A program made the translations under genes and the position numbers. Under the pieces are notes generated by a model that did not search any database, was not told where the DNA came from, and worked only from the letters and a program-made list of their open reading frames with translations. Below are positions 7,943-16,348 of a DNA stretch of 26,369 nt, piece by piece (positions within the stretch are counted from its first letter, which is position 1; each line of letters begins with the position of its first letter). The DNA comes from Brevundimonas sp. (GTDB lineage: Bacteria; Pseudomonadota; Alphaproteobacteria; Caulobacterales; Caulobacteraceae), in assembly GCF_003248455.1 (NCBI RefSeq), contig NZ_QFNM01000036.1:1-26369 (forward strand). Direction: 5' to 3'.

Positions 7943-9093
7943 CCGCATCCGCCCTGTCGCGTCCGGGCGAGCGCGAGCGTCTTTCGACCAAGCTGGGCCA
8001 GATCGACTGGCGGCTGACGGCCCTGCTGTGCGTGGTCGCCGGCACCGGCGCCCTGATGCTGTATTCGGTGGCGGGCGGATCGTGGTCGCCCTGGGCGGCC
8101 AAACACCTGATCCGGTTCGGCATGTGCCTGGCGCTGATGCTGGCGCTGTCGCTGATCAGCATCCGCTACTGGTTCGCCCTGGCCTATCCGATCTATGGGT
8201 TGGCGCTGTTCCTGCTGGCGCTGGTCGAGACGCCGCTGGGCTATCACGCCCTGGGGGCGACGCGCTGGCTGGACCTGGGCTTCACCCGCATCCAGCCGTC
8301 GGAGATCATGAAGATCGGCGTCGTGCTGGCCTTGGCGCGCTGGTACCACGGGGCCTCGGCCAAGGAGGCGAGCTTTCACTGGAAACTGATCTTCCCGGTC
8401 GGGATCATCGGCCTGCCGTTCCTGCTGGTGGCGCACCAGCCGGATCTGGGATCGGCCATGCTGATCGGCCTGACCGGGGCGGCGATCATGTTCGTCGCGG
8501 GCCTGAGCTGGCGCATCATCCTGCCGCTGATCGTGGCGGCGGCCGTGCTGGTCCCCCCCTATGTGATGTTCGGCATGCACGACTACCAACGCCACCGCGT
8601 CCTGACCTTCCTGAGCCCGGAGGCCGACATGTCGGACAAGGGCTATCAGATCGTGCAGTCCAAGATCGCCATGGGATCGGGCGGGCCGCTGGGGCGGGGG
8701 TTCGGCCTGGGCAGCCAGAGCCAGCTGGAGTTCCTGCCCGAGCGCCAGACCGACTTCATCTTCGCCGCCTTCGCCGAAGAGTTCGGCTTTGTGGGCACCT
8801 TCACCCTGCTGGCCTGCTATGCGGCCATCATCCTGATCTCGCTCAGGATCGCGTCGCTGTCGCACAGTCATTTCGGACGATTGGCGGCGTCGGGCGTGAC
8901 GGCGACCTTTGCGCTCTATGTGTTGATCAACGGGGCGATGGTGATGGGATTGGCGCCCGTCGTGGGGGTGCCGATGCCGCTGCTGTCCTATGGCGGCACG
9001 GTCATGCTGACGGTGATGATCGGTTTCGGCCTGGTGATGGCCACCCGGGTCCACCGCTACGCCGAACTGCCCAAGGGGCATGGGCTGATCTGA
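7939..9093 (+). CDS. mrdB: RodA, SEDS-family peptidoglycan glycosyltransferase
   Basis: RodA polymerises lipid II into glycan strands at the inner membrane, paired with PBP2. The start at ATG 7939 overlaps the mrdA stop and gives 384 residues, normal for RodA. It is a multi-spanning membrane protein of about ten helices. SEDS signatures visible are ATRWLDLGFTRIQPSEIMKI with E122, VAHQPDLGSAM, the periplasmic loop GSGGPLGRGFGLGSQSQLEF, then LPERQTDFIFAAFAEEFG, in which D272 corresponds to the catalytic aspartate of the family, and the C-terminal VVGVPMPLLSYGGT. It is the last gene of the operon. A perfect palindrome (9088-9106) overlaps its last codons and belongs to the next transcription unit, if to any. 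Confidence 0.96.
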   Translation: MTASALSRPGERERLSTKLGQIDWRLTALLCVVAGTGALMLYSVAGGSWSPWAAKHLIRFGMCLALMLALSLISIRYWFALAYPIYGLALFLLALVETPLGYHALGATRWLDLGFTRIQPSEIMKIGVVLALARWYHGASAKEASFHWKLIFPVGIIGLPFLLVAHQPDLGSAMLIGLTGAAIMFVAGLSWRIILPLIVAAAVLVPPYVMFGMHDYQRHRVLTFLSPEADMSDKGYQIVQSKIAMGSGGPLGRGFGLGSQSQLEFLPERQTDFIFAAFAEEFGFVGTFTLLACYAAIILISLRIASLSHSHFGRLAASGVTATFALYVLINGAMVMGLAPVVGVPMPLLSYGGTVMLTVMIGFGLVMATRVHRYAELPKGHGLI

Positions 9094-9106
9094 CGTTACG
9101 TCAGAT
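9088..9106. promoter_or_regulatory. Perfect 19-bp palindrome, candidate operator for the acyl-CoA dehydrogenase genes
   Basis: ATCTGACGT-T-ACGTCAGAT: 9-bp arms around a single central base, overlapping the rodA stop codon and lying about 120 bp before the first acyl-CoA dehydrogenase start. There is no T-run, so it is not a terminator. Length and symmetry fit a dimeric TetR-type repressor site, and such repressors often control acyl-CoA dehydrogenase genes. No regulator gene is nearby, so the link is inferred. Confidence 0.45.
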
Positions 9107-9224
9107 AGGTGATCGCCATTCAGGTTTCGCTTCCTAAGGCGGCGATTTCGAAGATAAGGTCGCTTCCAACGATCCGGTCGCGGCGGTTTCGGCCCTTAGC
9201 GACGGACGCCATGGGAGACGACGC

Positions 9225-10406
9225 ATGAGCGACCTGGAGCAATTCCGCGCCGAGACGCGCGCCTGGCTGGAGGCGAACTGCCCGGCCGAATGCCGCGGGC
9301 CGATGGCCGACGACGAGATGATCTGGGGCGGGCGAAATCCCACCTTCAAGACCCCCGCGCACAAGCTATGGCTGGAGCGTATGGGCGCGCGCGGCTGGAC
9401 GGCGCCGGAATGGCCCAGGGAATACGGCGGCGGGGGGCTGAGCCGCGAGGAGGCCAAGGTGCTGGCTTCAGAGCTGCGCCGCATCAAGGCGCAGCCCGCC
9501 CTGGCCAGCTTCGGCGTCTGGATGTTGGGGCCGGCGCTGCTCGCCTTTGGGACCGAGGAACAGAAGCAGCGGTTCCTGCCCGAGATCGTGCGCGGCGAAA
9601 TCCGCTGGTGCCAGGGCTATTCCGAGCCGGGGGCGGGCTCCGATCTGGCCTCGATCCAGACCAGGGCGGAGGATCGTGGCGACCACTGGATCGTCAACGG
9701 CCAGAAGATCTGGACCTCCTATGCCGACAAGGCCGACTGGATCTTCTGCCTGGTGCGGACGGACCCGGAGGCGCCCAAGCATTTGGGCATCAGCTTCGTC
9801 CTGTTCGACATGAAGACGCCGGGCGTGACGACGCGGCCGATCACCCTGATCTCGGGCAAGTCGCCGTTCTGCGAGACCTTCTTCGACGATGTGCGGGTGG
9901 AGAAGGAAAATCTGGTCGGCACGCTGAACCGCGGCTGGGACGTGGCCAAATATCTGCTGGCGCACGAACGGACCATGATCGGCGCCATGGGCGAGGTCGG
10001 GGGCGGACGGCCGGTGGGGCAGGTGGCGCTGGACGCCATCGGCGCCGACGCGGCCGGGCGTCTGGACGAGCCGATGCTGCGCGCCCGGATCGCGGACCTG
10101 GAGATCGACGCCGCCGCCTTCCGCCTGGCGATGGAGCGGGTCGGCGATCAGGTGAAGGCCAAACAGGCGCATCCCGCCATCGCGTCCATGCTGAAATATT
10201 ACGGCTCCGAACTGAACAAGCGGCGGCACGAGCTGCTGATGGCGGCGGGCGGGGCGGACGCGCTGGAATGGGAGGGCGAGCGGTCGAACGACGGCAAGGC
10301 GGCGCGCGACTGGCTGCGGACCAAGGCCAACTCCATCGAAGGCGGCACCAGCGAGGTTCAGCTGAACATCATCGCCAAACACCTGCTGCAACTGCCGGGG
10401 GCGTAA
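9225..10406 (+). CDS. Acyl-CoA dehydrogenase family protein (catalytic-type subunit of a pair)
   Basis: An FAD-dependent enzyme that oxidises an acyl-CoA to the 2-enoyl-CoA in the cytoplasm. At 393 residues it has standard length. It shows the three-part fold: an N-terminal helical domain, the middle beta domain with WCQGYSEPGAGSDLAS and NGQKIWTSYADKADW, and the C-terminal helical domain with YLLAHERTMIG and the terminal block SIEGGTSEVQLNIIAKHLL. E372 in IEGGTSE aligns with the catalytic glutamate of MCAD-type enzymes. ATG 9225 has GGGAG 8-12 bases upstream. The next gene, 4 bp downstream, is a second, more diverged dehydrogenase; together they resemble the large/small pairs such as PimC/PimD or actinobacterial FadE heterotetramers. 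The substrate (fatty acid, dicarboxylate, terpenoid or sterol side chain) cannot be told. Confidence 0.88.
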   Translation: MSDLEQFRAETRAWLEANCPAECRGPMADDEMIWGGRNPTFKTPAHKLWLERMGARGWTAPEWPREYGGGGLSREEAKVLASELRRIKAQPALASFGVWMLGPALLAFGTEEQKQRFLPEIVRGEIRWCQGYSEPGAGSDLASIQTRAEDRGDHWIVNGQKIWTSYADKADWIFCLVRTDPEAPKHLGISFVLFDMKTPGVTTRPITLISGKSPFCETFFDDVRVEKENLVGTLNRGWDVAKYLLAHERTMIGAMGEVGGGRPVGQVALDAIGADAAGRLDEPMLRARIADLEIDAAAFRLAMERVGDQVKAKQAHPAIASMLKYYGSELNKRRHELLMAAGGADALEWEGERSNDGKAARDWLRTKANSIEGGTSEVQLNIIAKHLLQLPGA

Positions 10407-10410
10407 GATC

Positions 10411-11529
10411 ATGCCGCTGATCCTGACCGAAGAGCAGACGATGCTGCGGGACGCCGCCGACGGCTTCCTGAACGAACAGGCGCCGATCGCGCATTTGCGG
10501 AAACTGAGGGACGACCGCGACGCCGACGGCCTGTCGCGCGACCTGTGGCGCGCGTTCGGCGAGATGGGTTTCGCCGGCGTCGTCATTCCCGAGGCGATGG
10601 GCGGCATGGGGCTGGGCGCCGTGGAGGCCGGGGTGATCGCCGAGAGCCTGGGCCGCACCCTGACGCCGTCGCCCTATCTGGGATCGTCGATCCTGTCGGC
10701 AAAGGTGCTGATCGACGGCGGCTCGGCGGCGCAGCAGGGCTGGCTGCCTAAGATCGCGGCGGGCGAGGCGATCCTGGCCCTGGCTGTGGACGAGGGCGCC
10801 AAACACGCGCCGTCGCGCATCGCGACGCGGGCCGAGCGGGCGGGCAACGGGTTCAGGCTGAACGGCGCCAAGGCCTTCGTGCTGGACGGTCATGTGGCGG
10901 ACGCCCTGATCGTGGTCGCCAGGGCCGAGGAAGGCGTGACCCTGTTCCTGGTCGATCCGGCGTCGGCGGGCGTCGCGGTCGAGCGCACGGCGATGGTGGA
11001 CGCCCACAATGCGGCGCGCATCACCCTGAGCGACGTCGAGGTCGACGCCGACGCGGTGATCGGCGATGTCGGGCGGGGCGAGGCGCTGCTGGACGGCGCC
11101 CTGACCCTGGGCCGGGCCTGCGCGGCCTCGACCCTGGCGGGGGCGGGCGACCAGGCGTTCAAGATCACGCTGGACTACCTGCGCACCCGAAAGCAGTTCG
11201 GCAGGCTGATCGGAGAGTTCCAGGCGCTGCAGCACCGGGCGGCGCATCTGTTTTCCGAGTTGGAGCTGGCGCGGGCGGCGACGATGGGCGCGCAACTGGC
11301 CATCGACGAAGGGCGGGGGGATGCGTCCCTGGCCGCCTCCATCGCCAAGGCGAAGGCCGGGCGCGTGGCGGAACTGGCGGTGCAGGAGGCGGTGCAGATG
11401 CACGGCGGCGTCGGCATGACCGACGAATTCGACGTCGGCCTGTTCATGAAGCGGGTGCGGGTGCTGAACGAACTGCTGGGCGACGCCGGCTTCCACGCCG
11501 AACGGGTGGCGCGGGCGCAAGGATTCTAA
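10411..11529 (+). CDS. Acyl-CoA dehydrogenase family protein (non-canonical partner subunit)
   Basis: A 372-residue acyl-CoA dehydrogenase homologue starting 4 bp after its partner. The N-terminal domain begins LTEEQTMLRDAADGFLNEQAP, the middle domain is poorly conserved (no clear SEPxAGSD flavin motif; instead LALAVDEGAKHAPS), and the C-terminal domain has YLRTRKQFGRLIGEFQALQHRAAHLF and MHGGVGMTDEFDVGLFMKR. The C-terminus is LNELLGDAGFHAERVARAQGF, without the I-E-G-T block that holds the catalytic Glu in the first gene. This is the pattern of the second subunit in alpha2-beta2 acyl-CoA dehydrogenases, where one active-site set is lost. I infer an obligate complex with the upstream product. 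It ends head-on to the Hsp70 gene with 8 bp between stop codons. Confidence 0.85.
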   Translation: MPLILTEEQTMLRDAADGFLNEQAPIAHLRKLRDDRDADGLSRDLWRAFGEMGFAGVVIPEAMGGMGLGAVEAGVIAESLGRTLTPSPYLGSSILSAKVLIDGGSAAQQGWLPKIAAGEAILALAVDEGAKHAPSRIATRAERAGNGFRLNGAKAFVLDGHVADALIVVARAEEGVTLFLVDPASAGVAVERTAMVDAHNAARITLSDVEVDADAVIGDVGRGEALLDGALTLGRACAASTLAGAGDQAFKITLDYLRTRKQFGRLIGEFQALQHRAAHLFSELELARAATMGAQLAIDEGRGDASLAASIAKAKAGRVAELAVQEAVQMHGGVGMTDEFDVGLFMKRVRVLNELLGDAGFHAERVARAQGF

Positions 11530-11531
11530 GC

Positions 11532-11551
11532 TCGGTTCTAGCCGACCTTTT
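11532..11551. terminator. Weak hairpin between convergent stop codons
   Basis: TCGG (11532-11535) and CCGA (11542-11545) can pair around TTCTAG, followed by CCTTTT on the plus strand. The 4-bp stem overlaps the stop codon of the minus-strand gene. It is the only terminator-like structure between the two convergent genes and is marginal. Confidence 0.28.
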
Positions 11552-12857
11552 CGCTCCACAGGTCCAGGTCGGGTTCGCGCCCGATCAGGGCCAGGCCGGC
11601 GGCGATGGATTCGAACTCGCCGCCCGTCTCGATGCGGTCCTGGCCGAAACGATCCTGGAAGATGGCGCGCACCGCCGGCACGAAGGAGGTGCCGCCGGTC
11701 AGGAAGACCCGGTCGATCCCGTCGGGCGTCAGGCCGCTGAGCGCCATCGCCTGATCGACCGCGCCCTCGATGGCGGCCAGCTCGGGGGCGATCCAGCCTT
11801 CGAAATCGGCGCGGGCGACCGGCTTTTCGATGTGCACGTCGCCGGCGTGGAAGGCGAAGGTCGCCGTGTCGCTGGCCGACAGGGCCATCTTCAGCGTCGA
11901 GACGGCGCGGTAGAGGTCGTGGCCGTGATTGTCGTCCAGCACCTCGATCAGCCGTTCGATCTTTTCCGGCTCCAGCGCCGTGCGGGCCAGCGCGCGGATG
12001 TCGCGCATGTCCCGCGACGCCCGCAACAGGGCCAACTGGTCCCAGCGCGCGAAGGCGGAATAGTAGCGTTGCGGGATGGGCAACTGTTTGCCGACCGAGC
12101 GATAGAGACCGCCTTTGCCCAGTTCGGGCGAGACCAGCTGGTCGATGATCCGATAGTCGAAGGCGTCGCCGGCCACGCCGACGCCCGACCGGGCCAGAGG
12201 CGTCGAACGCAGGCCCCCTTCCGTGCGCTCGAACCGGACGATGGAGAAGTCGCTGGTGCCGCCGCCGAAGTCGGCGACCAGGACCGTGGCGTCCTGGGTC
12301 AGATTGCGCGCGAAATAGAAGGCCGCGCCGACCGGCTCGTGCGCATAGCGGATGTCGGTGAAGCCCAGACGCCGAAAGGCCGCCTGATAGCGGGCCAAGG
12401 CCAGGGCCTCGTCGGGATTGCCGCCGGCGAAGGTGACGGGCCGCCCCACCACCACGGCGGGCGGCATGGCGCGCAGGGCGTCGCCCGCGTGATGACGCAG
12501 CCGCAGCAGAAAGGCGGCCAGCAAATCCTCGAACGCATAGCGCCGATTGTCGATGCGGGTTTCGGTGAAGGCGGCGCTGGCTGCGAAGGTCTTGAACGAC
12601 TGGATGAAACGGGTTTCCAGCGGGTCTTCGACATAGGCGGCGATGGCCCAGGGGCCGGCTTCGACCACCCGCTCGGGCGGCTGGCCATCGACGCCCGGAT
12701 GACTCTGGAAACCGAGCGCCGAGCGGAAGGTGGCGGTCGGCCCGTCGGGCGCCTCGAAAACCGCCAGATGCGCCGCGCCGTCCGCATCGCTCAGCGCCAC
12801 CACCGTATTGGTCGTGCCGAAGTCGATGCCGATGGTCATCGGTCCTGTCGCCGTCAT
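11538..12857 (-). CDS. yegD: Hsp70-family protein, YegD-like (chaperone/actin-fold ATPase)
   Basis: A 439-residue member of the Hsp70/actin ATPase fold without a classical DnaK substrate-binding half, like E. coli YegD (about 450 residues), whose role is unclear. The nucleotide-binding motifs are clear: phosphate-1 IDFGTTNTVVAL (from about residue 11), the RPVTFAGGNPDEA block typical of the YegD group, YAHEPVGAAFYFAR, phosphate-2 ADFGGGTSDFSIV, and the adenosine motif FLTGGTSFVPAVR. I choose ATG 12857 because AGGAG lies 7 bases upstream; an open frame extends to 12911 but without a convincing ribosome site, and a second ATG lies at 12839. It is divergent from the VOC gene (145-bp gap) and convergent with the dehydrogenase pair. 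No DnaJ or GrpE partner is adjacent. Confidence 0.82.
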   Translation of the reverse strand: MTATGPMTIGIDFGTTNTVVALSDADGAAHLAVFEAPDGPTATFRSALGFQSHPGVDGQPPERVVEAGPWAIAAYVEDPLETRFIQSFKTFAASAAFTETRIDNRRYAFEDLLAAFLLRLRHHAGDALRAMPPAVVVGRPVTFAGGNPDEALALARYQAAFRRLGFTDIRYAHEPVGAAFYFARNLTQDATVLVADFGGGTSDFSIVRFERTEGGLRSTPLARSGVGVAGDAFDYRIIDQLVSPELGKGGLYRSVGKQLPIPQRYYSAFARWDQLALLRASRDMRDIRALARTALEPEKIERLIEVLDDNHGHDLYRAVSTLKMALSASDTATFAFHAGDVHIEKPVARADFEGWIAPELAAIEGAVDQAMALSGLTPDGIDRVFLTGGTSFVPAVRAIFQDRFGQDRIETGGEFESIAAGLALIGREPDLDLWSEKVG

Positions 12858-13002
12858 GGCCGCGCTCCTGCAAGGGGAGCCGGTTCCTAACGTCCGGGGC
12901 CGCAGACGCAAGAGGCGGACGACATTTGAACGCGGGGTCGCCGACGACGTTCAGACAGACTGGCCGCGCAATGGCCTGGCGCAACCCAATCGGGACGATC
13001 TC

Positions 13003-13551
13003 ATGGACCATGACGAATACGGACCGCTGCCGCGCGGCGTGAACCATATCGGCTTGACGGTGGACGACCTGGACCAGGCCAGCGCCTTCCTCGCCAAGGG
13101 GCTGGGCGCCCAATGGTGTTACGACGGTCTGACGACGGACGACGCCCCGCGACAGGGACCGGAGGTCGAGCGCCAGCTGGGCCTGTCAAAGGGCGACAGG
13201 ATCGTTCGCCAGCGGCTGATGCGGATCGGCAATGGCCCGAACGTCGAAATCTTCGAGATCGAGACCGCCGACGCATCGCCGCCGCTGCGCCTGCAGGACC
13301 GAGGCTGGAACCACATATCCGTCTACTGCGACGACATCGAAGGGGCGTTGAGACGGTTGATCGCCGCCGGCGCGACGGCCTTGTCCGAGGTGCACGGGAA
13401 TTCACGCCACGAGGACACGCCCGGCAACGGGAGCGTCTATGTCCGCCCGCCCTGGGGCGGCCTGATCGAACTGCAGTCCATCCCTGGCGGCTATTACTAC
13501 CCCGACGACAGCGAGGCCCCGACCTGGACGCCAGAGGCGCGACAGGACTGA
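13003..13551 (+). CDS. VOC-superfamily (glyoxalase/dioxygenase fold) protein
   Basis: A 182-residue protein with two beta-alpha-beta-beta-beta units of the vicinal oxygen chelate fold, which hosts glyoxalase I, extradiol dioxygenases and related metal enzymes. Putative metal ligands appear in the expected places: His in GVNHIGLTVDD, Glu in PNVEIFEIE, His in GWNHISVYCDD and Glu in GGLIELQSIP. Start ATG 13003; GGGA lies about 8 bases upstream. The frame is open further left but overlaps the divergent Hsp70 gene's upstream region. The C-terminal tail PGGYYYPDDSEAPTWTP is outside the fold. The substrate cannot be deduced: neighbours are a tRNA and unrelated genes. Confidence 0.8.
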   Translation: MDHDEYGPLPRGVNHIGLTVDDLDQASAFLAKGLGAQWCYDGLTTDDAPRQGPEVERQLGLSKGDRIVRQRLMRIGNGPNVEIFEIETADASPPLRLQDRGWNHISVYCDDIEGALRRLIAAGATALSEVHGNSRHEDTPGNGSVYVRPPWGGLIELQSIPGGYYYPDDSEAPTWTPEARQD

Positions 13552-13570
13552 CGACGGTCTGGAGGGACGG

Positions 13571-13657
<87 letters not shown>

Positions 13658-13767
13658 TCGCCGCGTCGAGCGGAGGCGGACGCCATAGCAGGCGAACCGG
13701 GCGTTAACCAAAGCGGAAATGTCTTCCTCCATCCTGTTTTCCAGAGATGGAGACGAAGGCGAGGCGG

Positions 13768-14694
13768 ATGAAGGCTGGACGATGGATGCGCGGCGCCGCG
13801 CTGTTGGGCCTGTTCTCGCTGCTGGCGGCCTGTTCCAGCCTGGGCGGCGGGCGCGGGGCGGGCGGACTTCCGGTGGTCAAGGATCCGGCGCCCATCGTCT
13901 CGGGGACCATGCGCCCCTATCAGGTGCGCGGTCGCTGGTACACGCCCAAGGATCAGCCGAACTATGACGAGGTCGGGATGGCCTCCTGGTACGGCGACGC
14001 CTTCAACGGGCGGCCGACCTCGACCGGCGAGCGGTTCGACATGAACGCCTTGACGGCGGCGCACAAGACCCTGCCGTTGCCCGGCCTGGTGGAAGTGACC
14101 AATCTGTCGAACGGGCGCCGGATCGTGGCCCGGGTCAACGACCGGGGGCCGTTCGTGGACGGCCGGATCATCGACCTGTCGCGCGAGGCGGCCGATGAAC
14201 TGGATATGCGTCGCGAGGGCGTGGCGCGGGTCCGGGTGCGCTATCTGGGACAGGCGCCACGCCTGGGCGGGGGGACGGTGCTGCGGGCCGAGGCGCCCAG
14301 GCCGGCGGCGGCGAGGCCCGTTCAGGTCGCCGCCGTCCCGCCCGCCGCGATGCAGACGACGCCCCAGCCCTATTATGCGCCTTCGCCGCTGCCGACCTAT
14401 GCGCCTTCGCCCCAGGTCGCATCTCAGGCCGCATCCCAGATCGCATCCCAGGCCGCGCCGCCGTCGCCGGCGCCGATCGGCGGATCCTATTGGGTGCAGG
14501 CCGGCGCCTTCCGCGATCCGGGGGCGGCGCAGCGAATCGCCGAACGACTGGGCGCGCGGGCCAAGGTGGACCAGACGGGCGGCGGATACCGCGTCCTGGT
14601 CGGACCGTGGATCGATCAGGCGGCCGCCGAGAGCGCGCGTCAGGCGGTGGTGGCGCGCGGATATGCCGAAGCCCTGTTGATATCCGGCGGCTAA
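13768..14694 (+). CDS. rlpA: RlpA-like septal ring lipoprotein with SPOR domain (putative lytic transglycosylase)
   Basis: RlpA proteins cleave or bind denuded glycan strands at division sites and sit in the outer membrane or periplasm. The start at ATG 13768 (308 residues) gives a clean lipoprotein signal: MKAGRWMRGAALLGL, then lipobox L-A-A-C with Cys22. ATG 13747 in frame would add seven residues. Next comes the double-psi beta-barrel domain with MASWYGDAFNGRPTSTGERFDM and the catalytic-type RVNDRGPFVDGRIIDLS, then a Pro/Ala/Gln linker with a short repeated ASQ-A/I unit, and a C-terminal SPOR domain (GSYWVQAGAFRDPGAAQ to the end) that binds septal glycan. It is followed after 38 bp by tmk. 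In several alphaproteobacteria a D-Ala-D-Ala carboxypeptidase gene sits between them; it is absent here. Confidence 0.9.
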   Translation: MKAGRWMRGAALLGLFSLLAACSSLGGGRGAGGLPVVKDPAPIVSGTMRPYQVRGRWYTPKDQPNYDEVGMASWYGDAFNGRPTSTGERFDMNALTAAHKTLPLPGLVEVTNLSNGRRIVARVNDRGPFVDGRIIDLSREAADELDMRREGVARVRVRYLGQAPRLGGGTVLRAEAPRPAAARPVQVAAVPPAAMQTTPQPYYAPSPLPTYAPSPQVASQAASQIASQAAPPSPAPIGGSYWVQAGAFRDPGAAQRIAERLGARAKVDQTGGGYRVLVGPWIDQAAAESARQAVVARGYAEALLISGG

Positions 14695-14732
14695 GGCTTG
14701 CCACCCGCGTTGCGGACGCCATTAGTGCGCCC

Positions 14733-15365
14733 GTGACCCGTGGACGTTTCATCACTTTCGAGGGCGGCGAAGGCGCCGGCAAGTCGACCCAGGTCGGGCG
14801 CCTGGTCGAGCGGCTCCAGCCCGTGCTGGGCGACCGCCGGGTGGTGCGCACGCGCGAGCCGGGCGGATCCAAGGGCGCCGAGGTGATCCGCCAACTGGTC
14901 GTGGCCAACGAGGCCGAGCCGTGGTCGGCCATGACCGAGACCCTGTTGATGTACGCCGCCCGGTCCGACCATCTGGAACACACGGTGCGGCCCGCGCTGG
15001 CGGCGGGCGACTGGGTCGTGTGCGATCGGTTCGCCGACAGCAGCCGCGCCTATCAGGGGGCGGGCGGCGGGGTCGCCCCGGCCTTCATCGAACAGATCGA
15101 CGCCGGCGTGGTGGGCGCGGACCAGCCGGACCTGACCCTGGTGTTCGACCTGCCGGTCGAGGCGGGGCTGGAGCGGGCCTTCGGCCGGGGCCTGTTCGAG
15201 ACGCGGTTCGAATCCAAGGGGCCGGCCTTTCACCAGCGGTTGCGCGAGGGGTTTCTGAGGATCGTCGAGGCCCATCCCGAGCGATGCGTGCTGATCGACG
15301 CCGTGGGGTCGCTGGAAGAGGTCGAGGCGCGGGTCTGGGACGCCGTGCGGGACCGGCTGTTGTGA
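14733..15365 (+). CDS. tmk: Thymidylate kinase
   Basis: Phosphorylates dTMP to dTDP in the cytoplasm. I use GTG 14733 (210 residues), because the family's N-terminal strand RGRFITFEGGEGAGKST follows directly; the longer open frame to the left runs back into rlpA. P-loop GGEGAGKST at 11-19, the dTMP-binding TREPGGSKGAE from 40, the D-R-F motif in VCDRFADSSRAYQGAG, and the lid region RGLFETRFESKGPAFHQR are all present. The Shine-Dalgarno signal is weak. The stop overlaps the holB start as GTGA, a coupling of dTTP supply with replication genes that is common in bacteria. Confidence 0.95.
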   Translation: MTRGRFITFEGGEGAGKSTQVGRLVERLQPVLGDRRVVRTREPGGSKGAEVIRQLVVANEAEPWSAMTETLLMYAARSDHLEHTVRPALAAGDWVVCDRFADSSRAYQGAGGGVAPAFIEQIDAGVVGADQPDLTLVFDLPVEAGLERAFGRGLFETRFESKGPAFHQRLREGFLRIVEAHPERCVLIDAVGSLEEVEARVWDAVRDRLL

Positions 15366-16348
15366 GCGAGGACCATCCCCGCGACCGTTTCGATCTGGTC
15401 CCCGACGCGGCGGCCGAGACGGCGTTTCTGGACGCCTGGGCGCGGGGGCGGCTGCACCACGCCTGGCTGCTGTGCGGGGTGGAGGGCGTGGGCAAGGCGA
15501 CCTTCGCCTATCGCGCGGCGCGGCGTTTGCTGGGCGCAGCCGCCGATCCGGCGCGCGGGCCGCTGGGGGCGCGGCGCGACGATCCGGCCAGCCGGCTGAT
15601 CTCGGCCCAGGCCCACCCCGATCTGCTGGTGCTGGAGCGGCTGGTGGACGGGGGCAAGACCAAGAAGTCGATCTCGGTCGACCAGTCGCGCGAACTGCCG
15701 GAGTTCTTTTCCAAGAGCTCGTCGCAGGCCCGGCATCGGGTGGCGATCATCGATGCGGCCGACGATCTGAACGTCAACGCCGCCAACGCCTTGCTGAAGG
15801 TTCTAGAGGAACCGCCCGAGCGGGGCGTGCTGTTTCTGGTCAGCCATGCGCCGGGGCGGCTGTTGGCGACGATCCGTTCGCGTTGCCGGCGGCTGAGCTT
15901 TCCGATCTGGACGCCGGATCGGCTGGAGACCCTGGTGCGCGATCGGACGGGCGCGGAGGCCGAGGATGCGGCCCATGCGGCCGTCATGGCCGGGGGATCG
16001 CCCGGCGCGGCCCTGGCCCTGGCCTCGGGTTCGACTTTCGAGATGGATCAGCTGGCGCGTCGCTGGGTCGGGGGCGACATCGACCGGGCCGAGGCCCTGG
16101 CCGTCGCCGACCGTTTCCGGGGCGCAGAGGGGCAGGAGCGGTTCGAGGCGCTGATGGAGCGGTTGATCGCGGCGGTGAAGATGCGGGCGCTGGAGGGGGC
16201 GGGCGGCCATCGCTGGGCCGATCTGTGGGAGCGTTTGCAGCCGCTGCCGGAACGGGCGGCCGGACTGAATCTGGATCGCGGCGATGTCCTGGCGGGCGCC
16301 CTGGCCGACATCCGGCGGGTCCAGGCCCAGCATCAGAGGATGGGCTGA
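15362..16348 (+). CDS. holB: DNA polymerase III subunit delta'
   Basis: A clamp-loader AAA+ subunit, 328 residues from GTG 15362, which overlaps the tmk stop. It has a complete Walker A, GVEGVGKAT (39-47), the region around VDQSRELPEFFSKSS, the sensor-1 stretch NALLKVLEEPPERGVLFLVSH and the SRC motif in ATIRSRCRRL that triggers ATP hydrolysis in neighbouring subunits. The zinc-binding cysteine cluster of E. coli delta' between P-loop and Walker B is missing: the segment has a run of Ala, Arg and Asp instead, probably a lineage trait. The C-terminal domain is poorly conserved. The stop and the tatD start overlap as TGATG. Confidence 0.92.
   Translation: MSEDHPRDRFDLVPDAAAETAFLDAWARGRLHHAWLLCGVEGVGKATFAYRAARRLLGAAADPARGPLGARRDDPASRLISAQAHPDLLVLERLVDGGKTKKSISVDQSRELPEFFSKSSSQARHRVAIIDAADDLNVNAANALLKVLEEPPERGVLFLVSHAPGRLLATIRSRCRRLSFPIWTPDRLETLVRDRTGAEAEDAAHAAVMAGGSPGAALALASGSTFEMDQLARRWVGGDIDRAEALAVADRFRGAEGQERFEALMERLIAAVKMRALEGAGGHRWADLWERLQPLPERAAGLNLDRGDVLAGALADIRRVQAQHQRMG

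Noticed and set aside
5774..7948. A 724-codon minus-strand open frame opposite mrdA
   Set aside because: It mirrors PBP2 codons exactly and the composition is typical antisense (Arg, His, Asp, Gln repeats). No start signal or family motif.
10369..13113. A 914-codon minus-strand open frame across the acyl-CoA dehydrogenase genes
   Set aside because: It is antisense to two clear genes and merges into the Hsp70 gene out of frame; the translation is Arg/Gly/Ala/His-rich with no domain, the usual shadow of high-GC third positions.
14401..14460. Short repeat in rlpA (GCATCCCAG-type units)
   Set aside because: It encodes the ASQ-rich linker of RlpA; ordinary low-complexity linker, not a mobile or CRISPR repeat.
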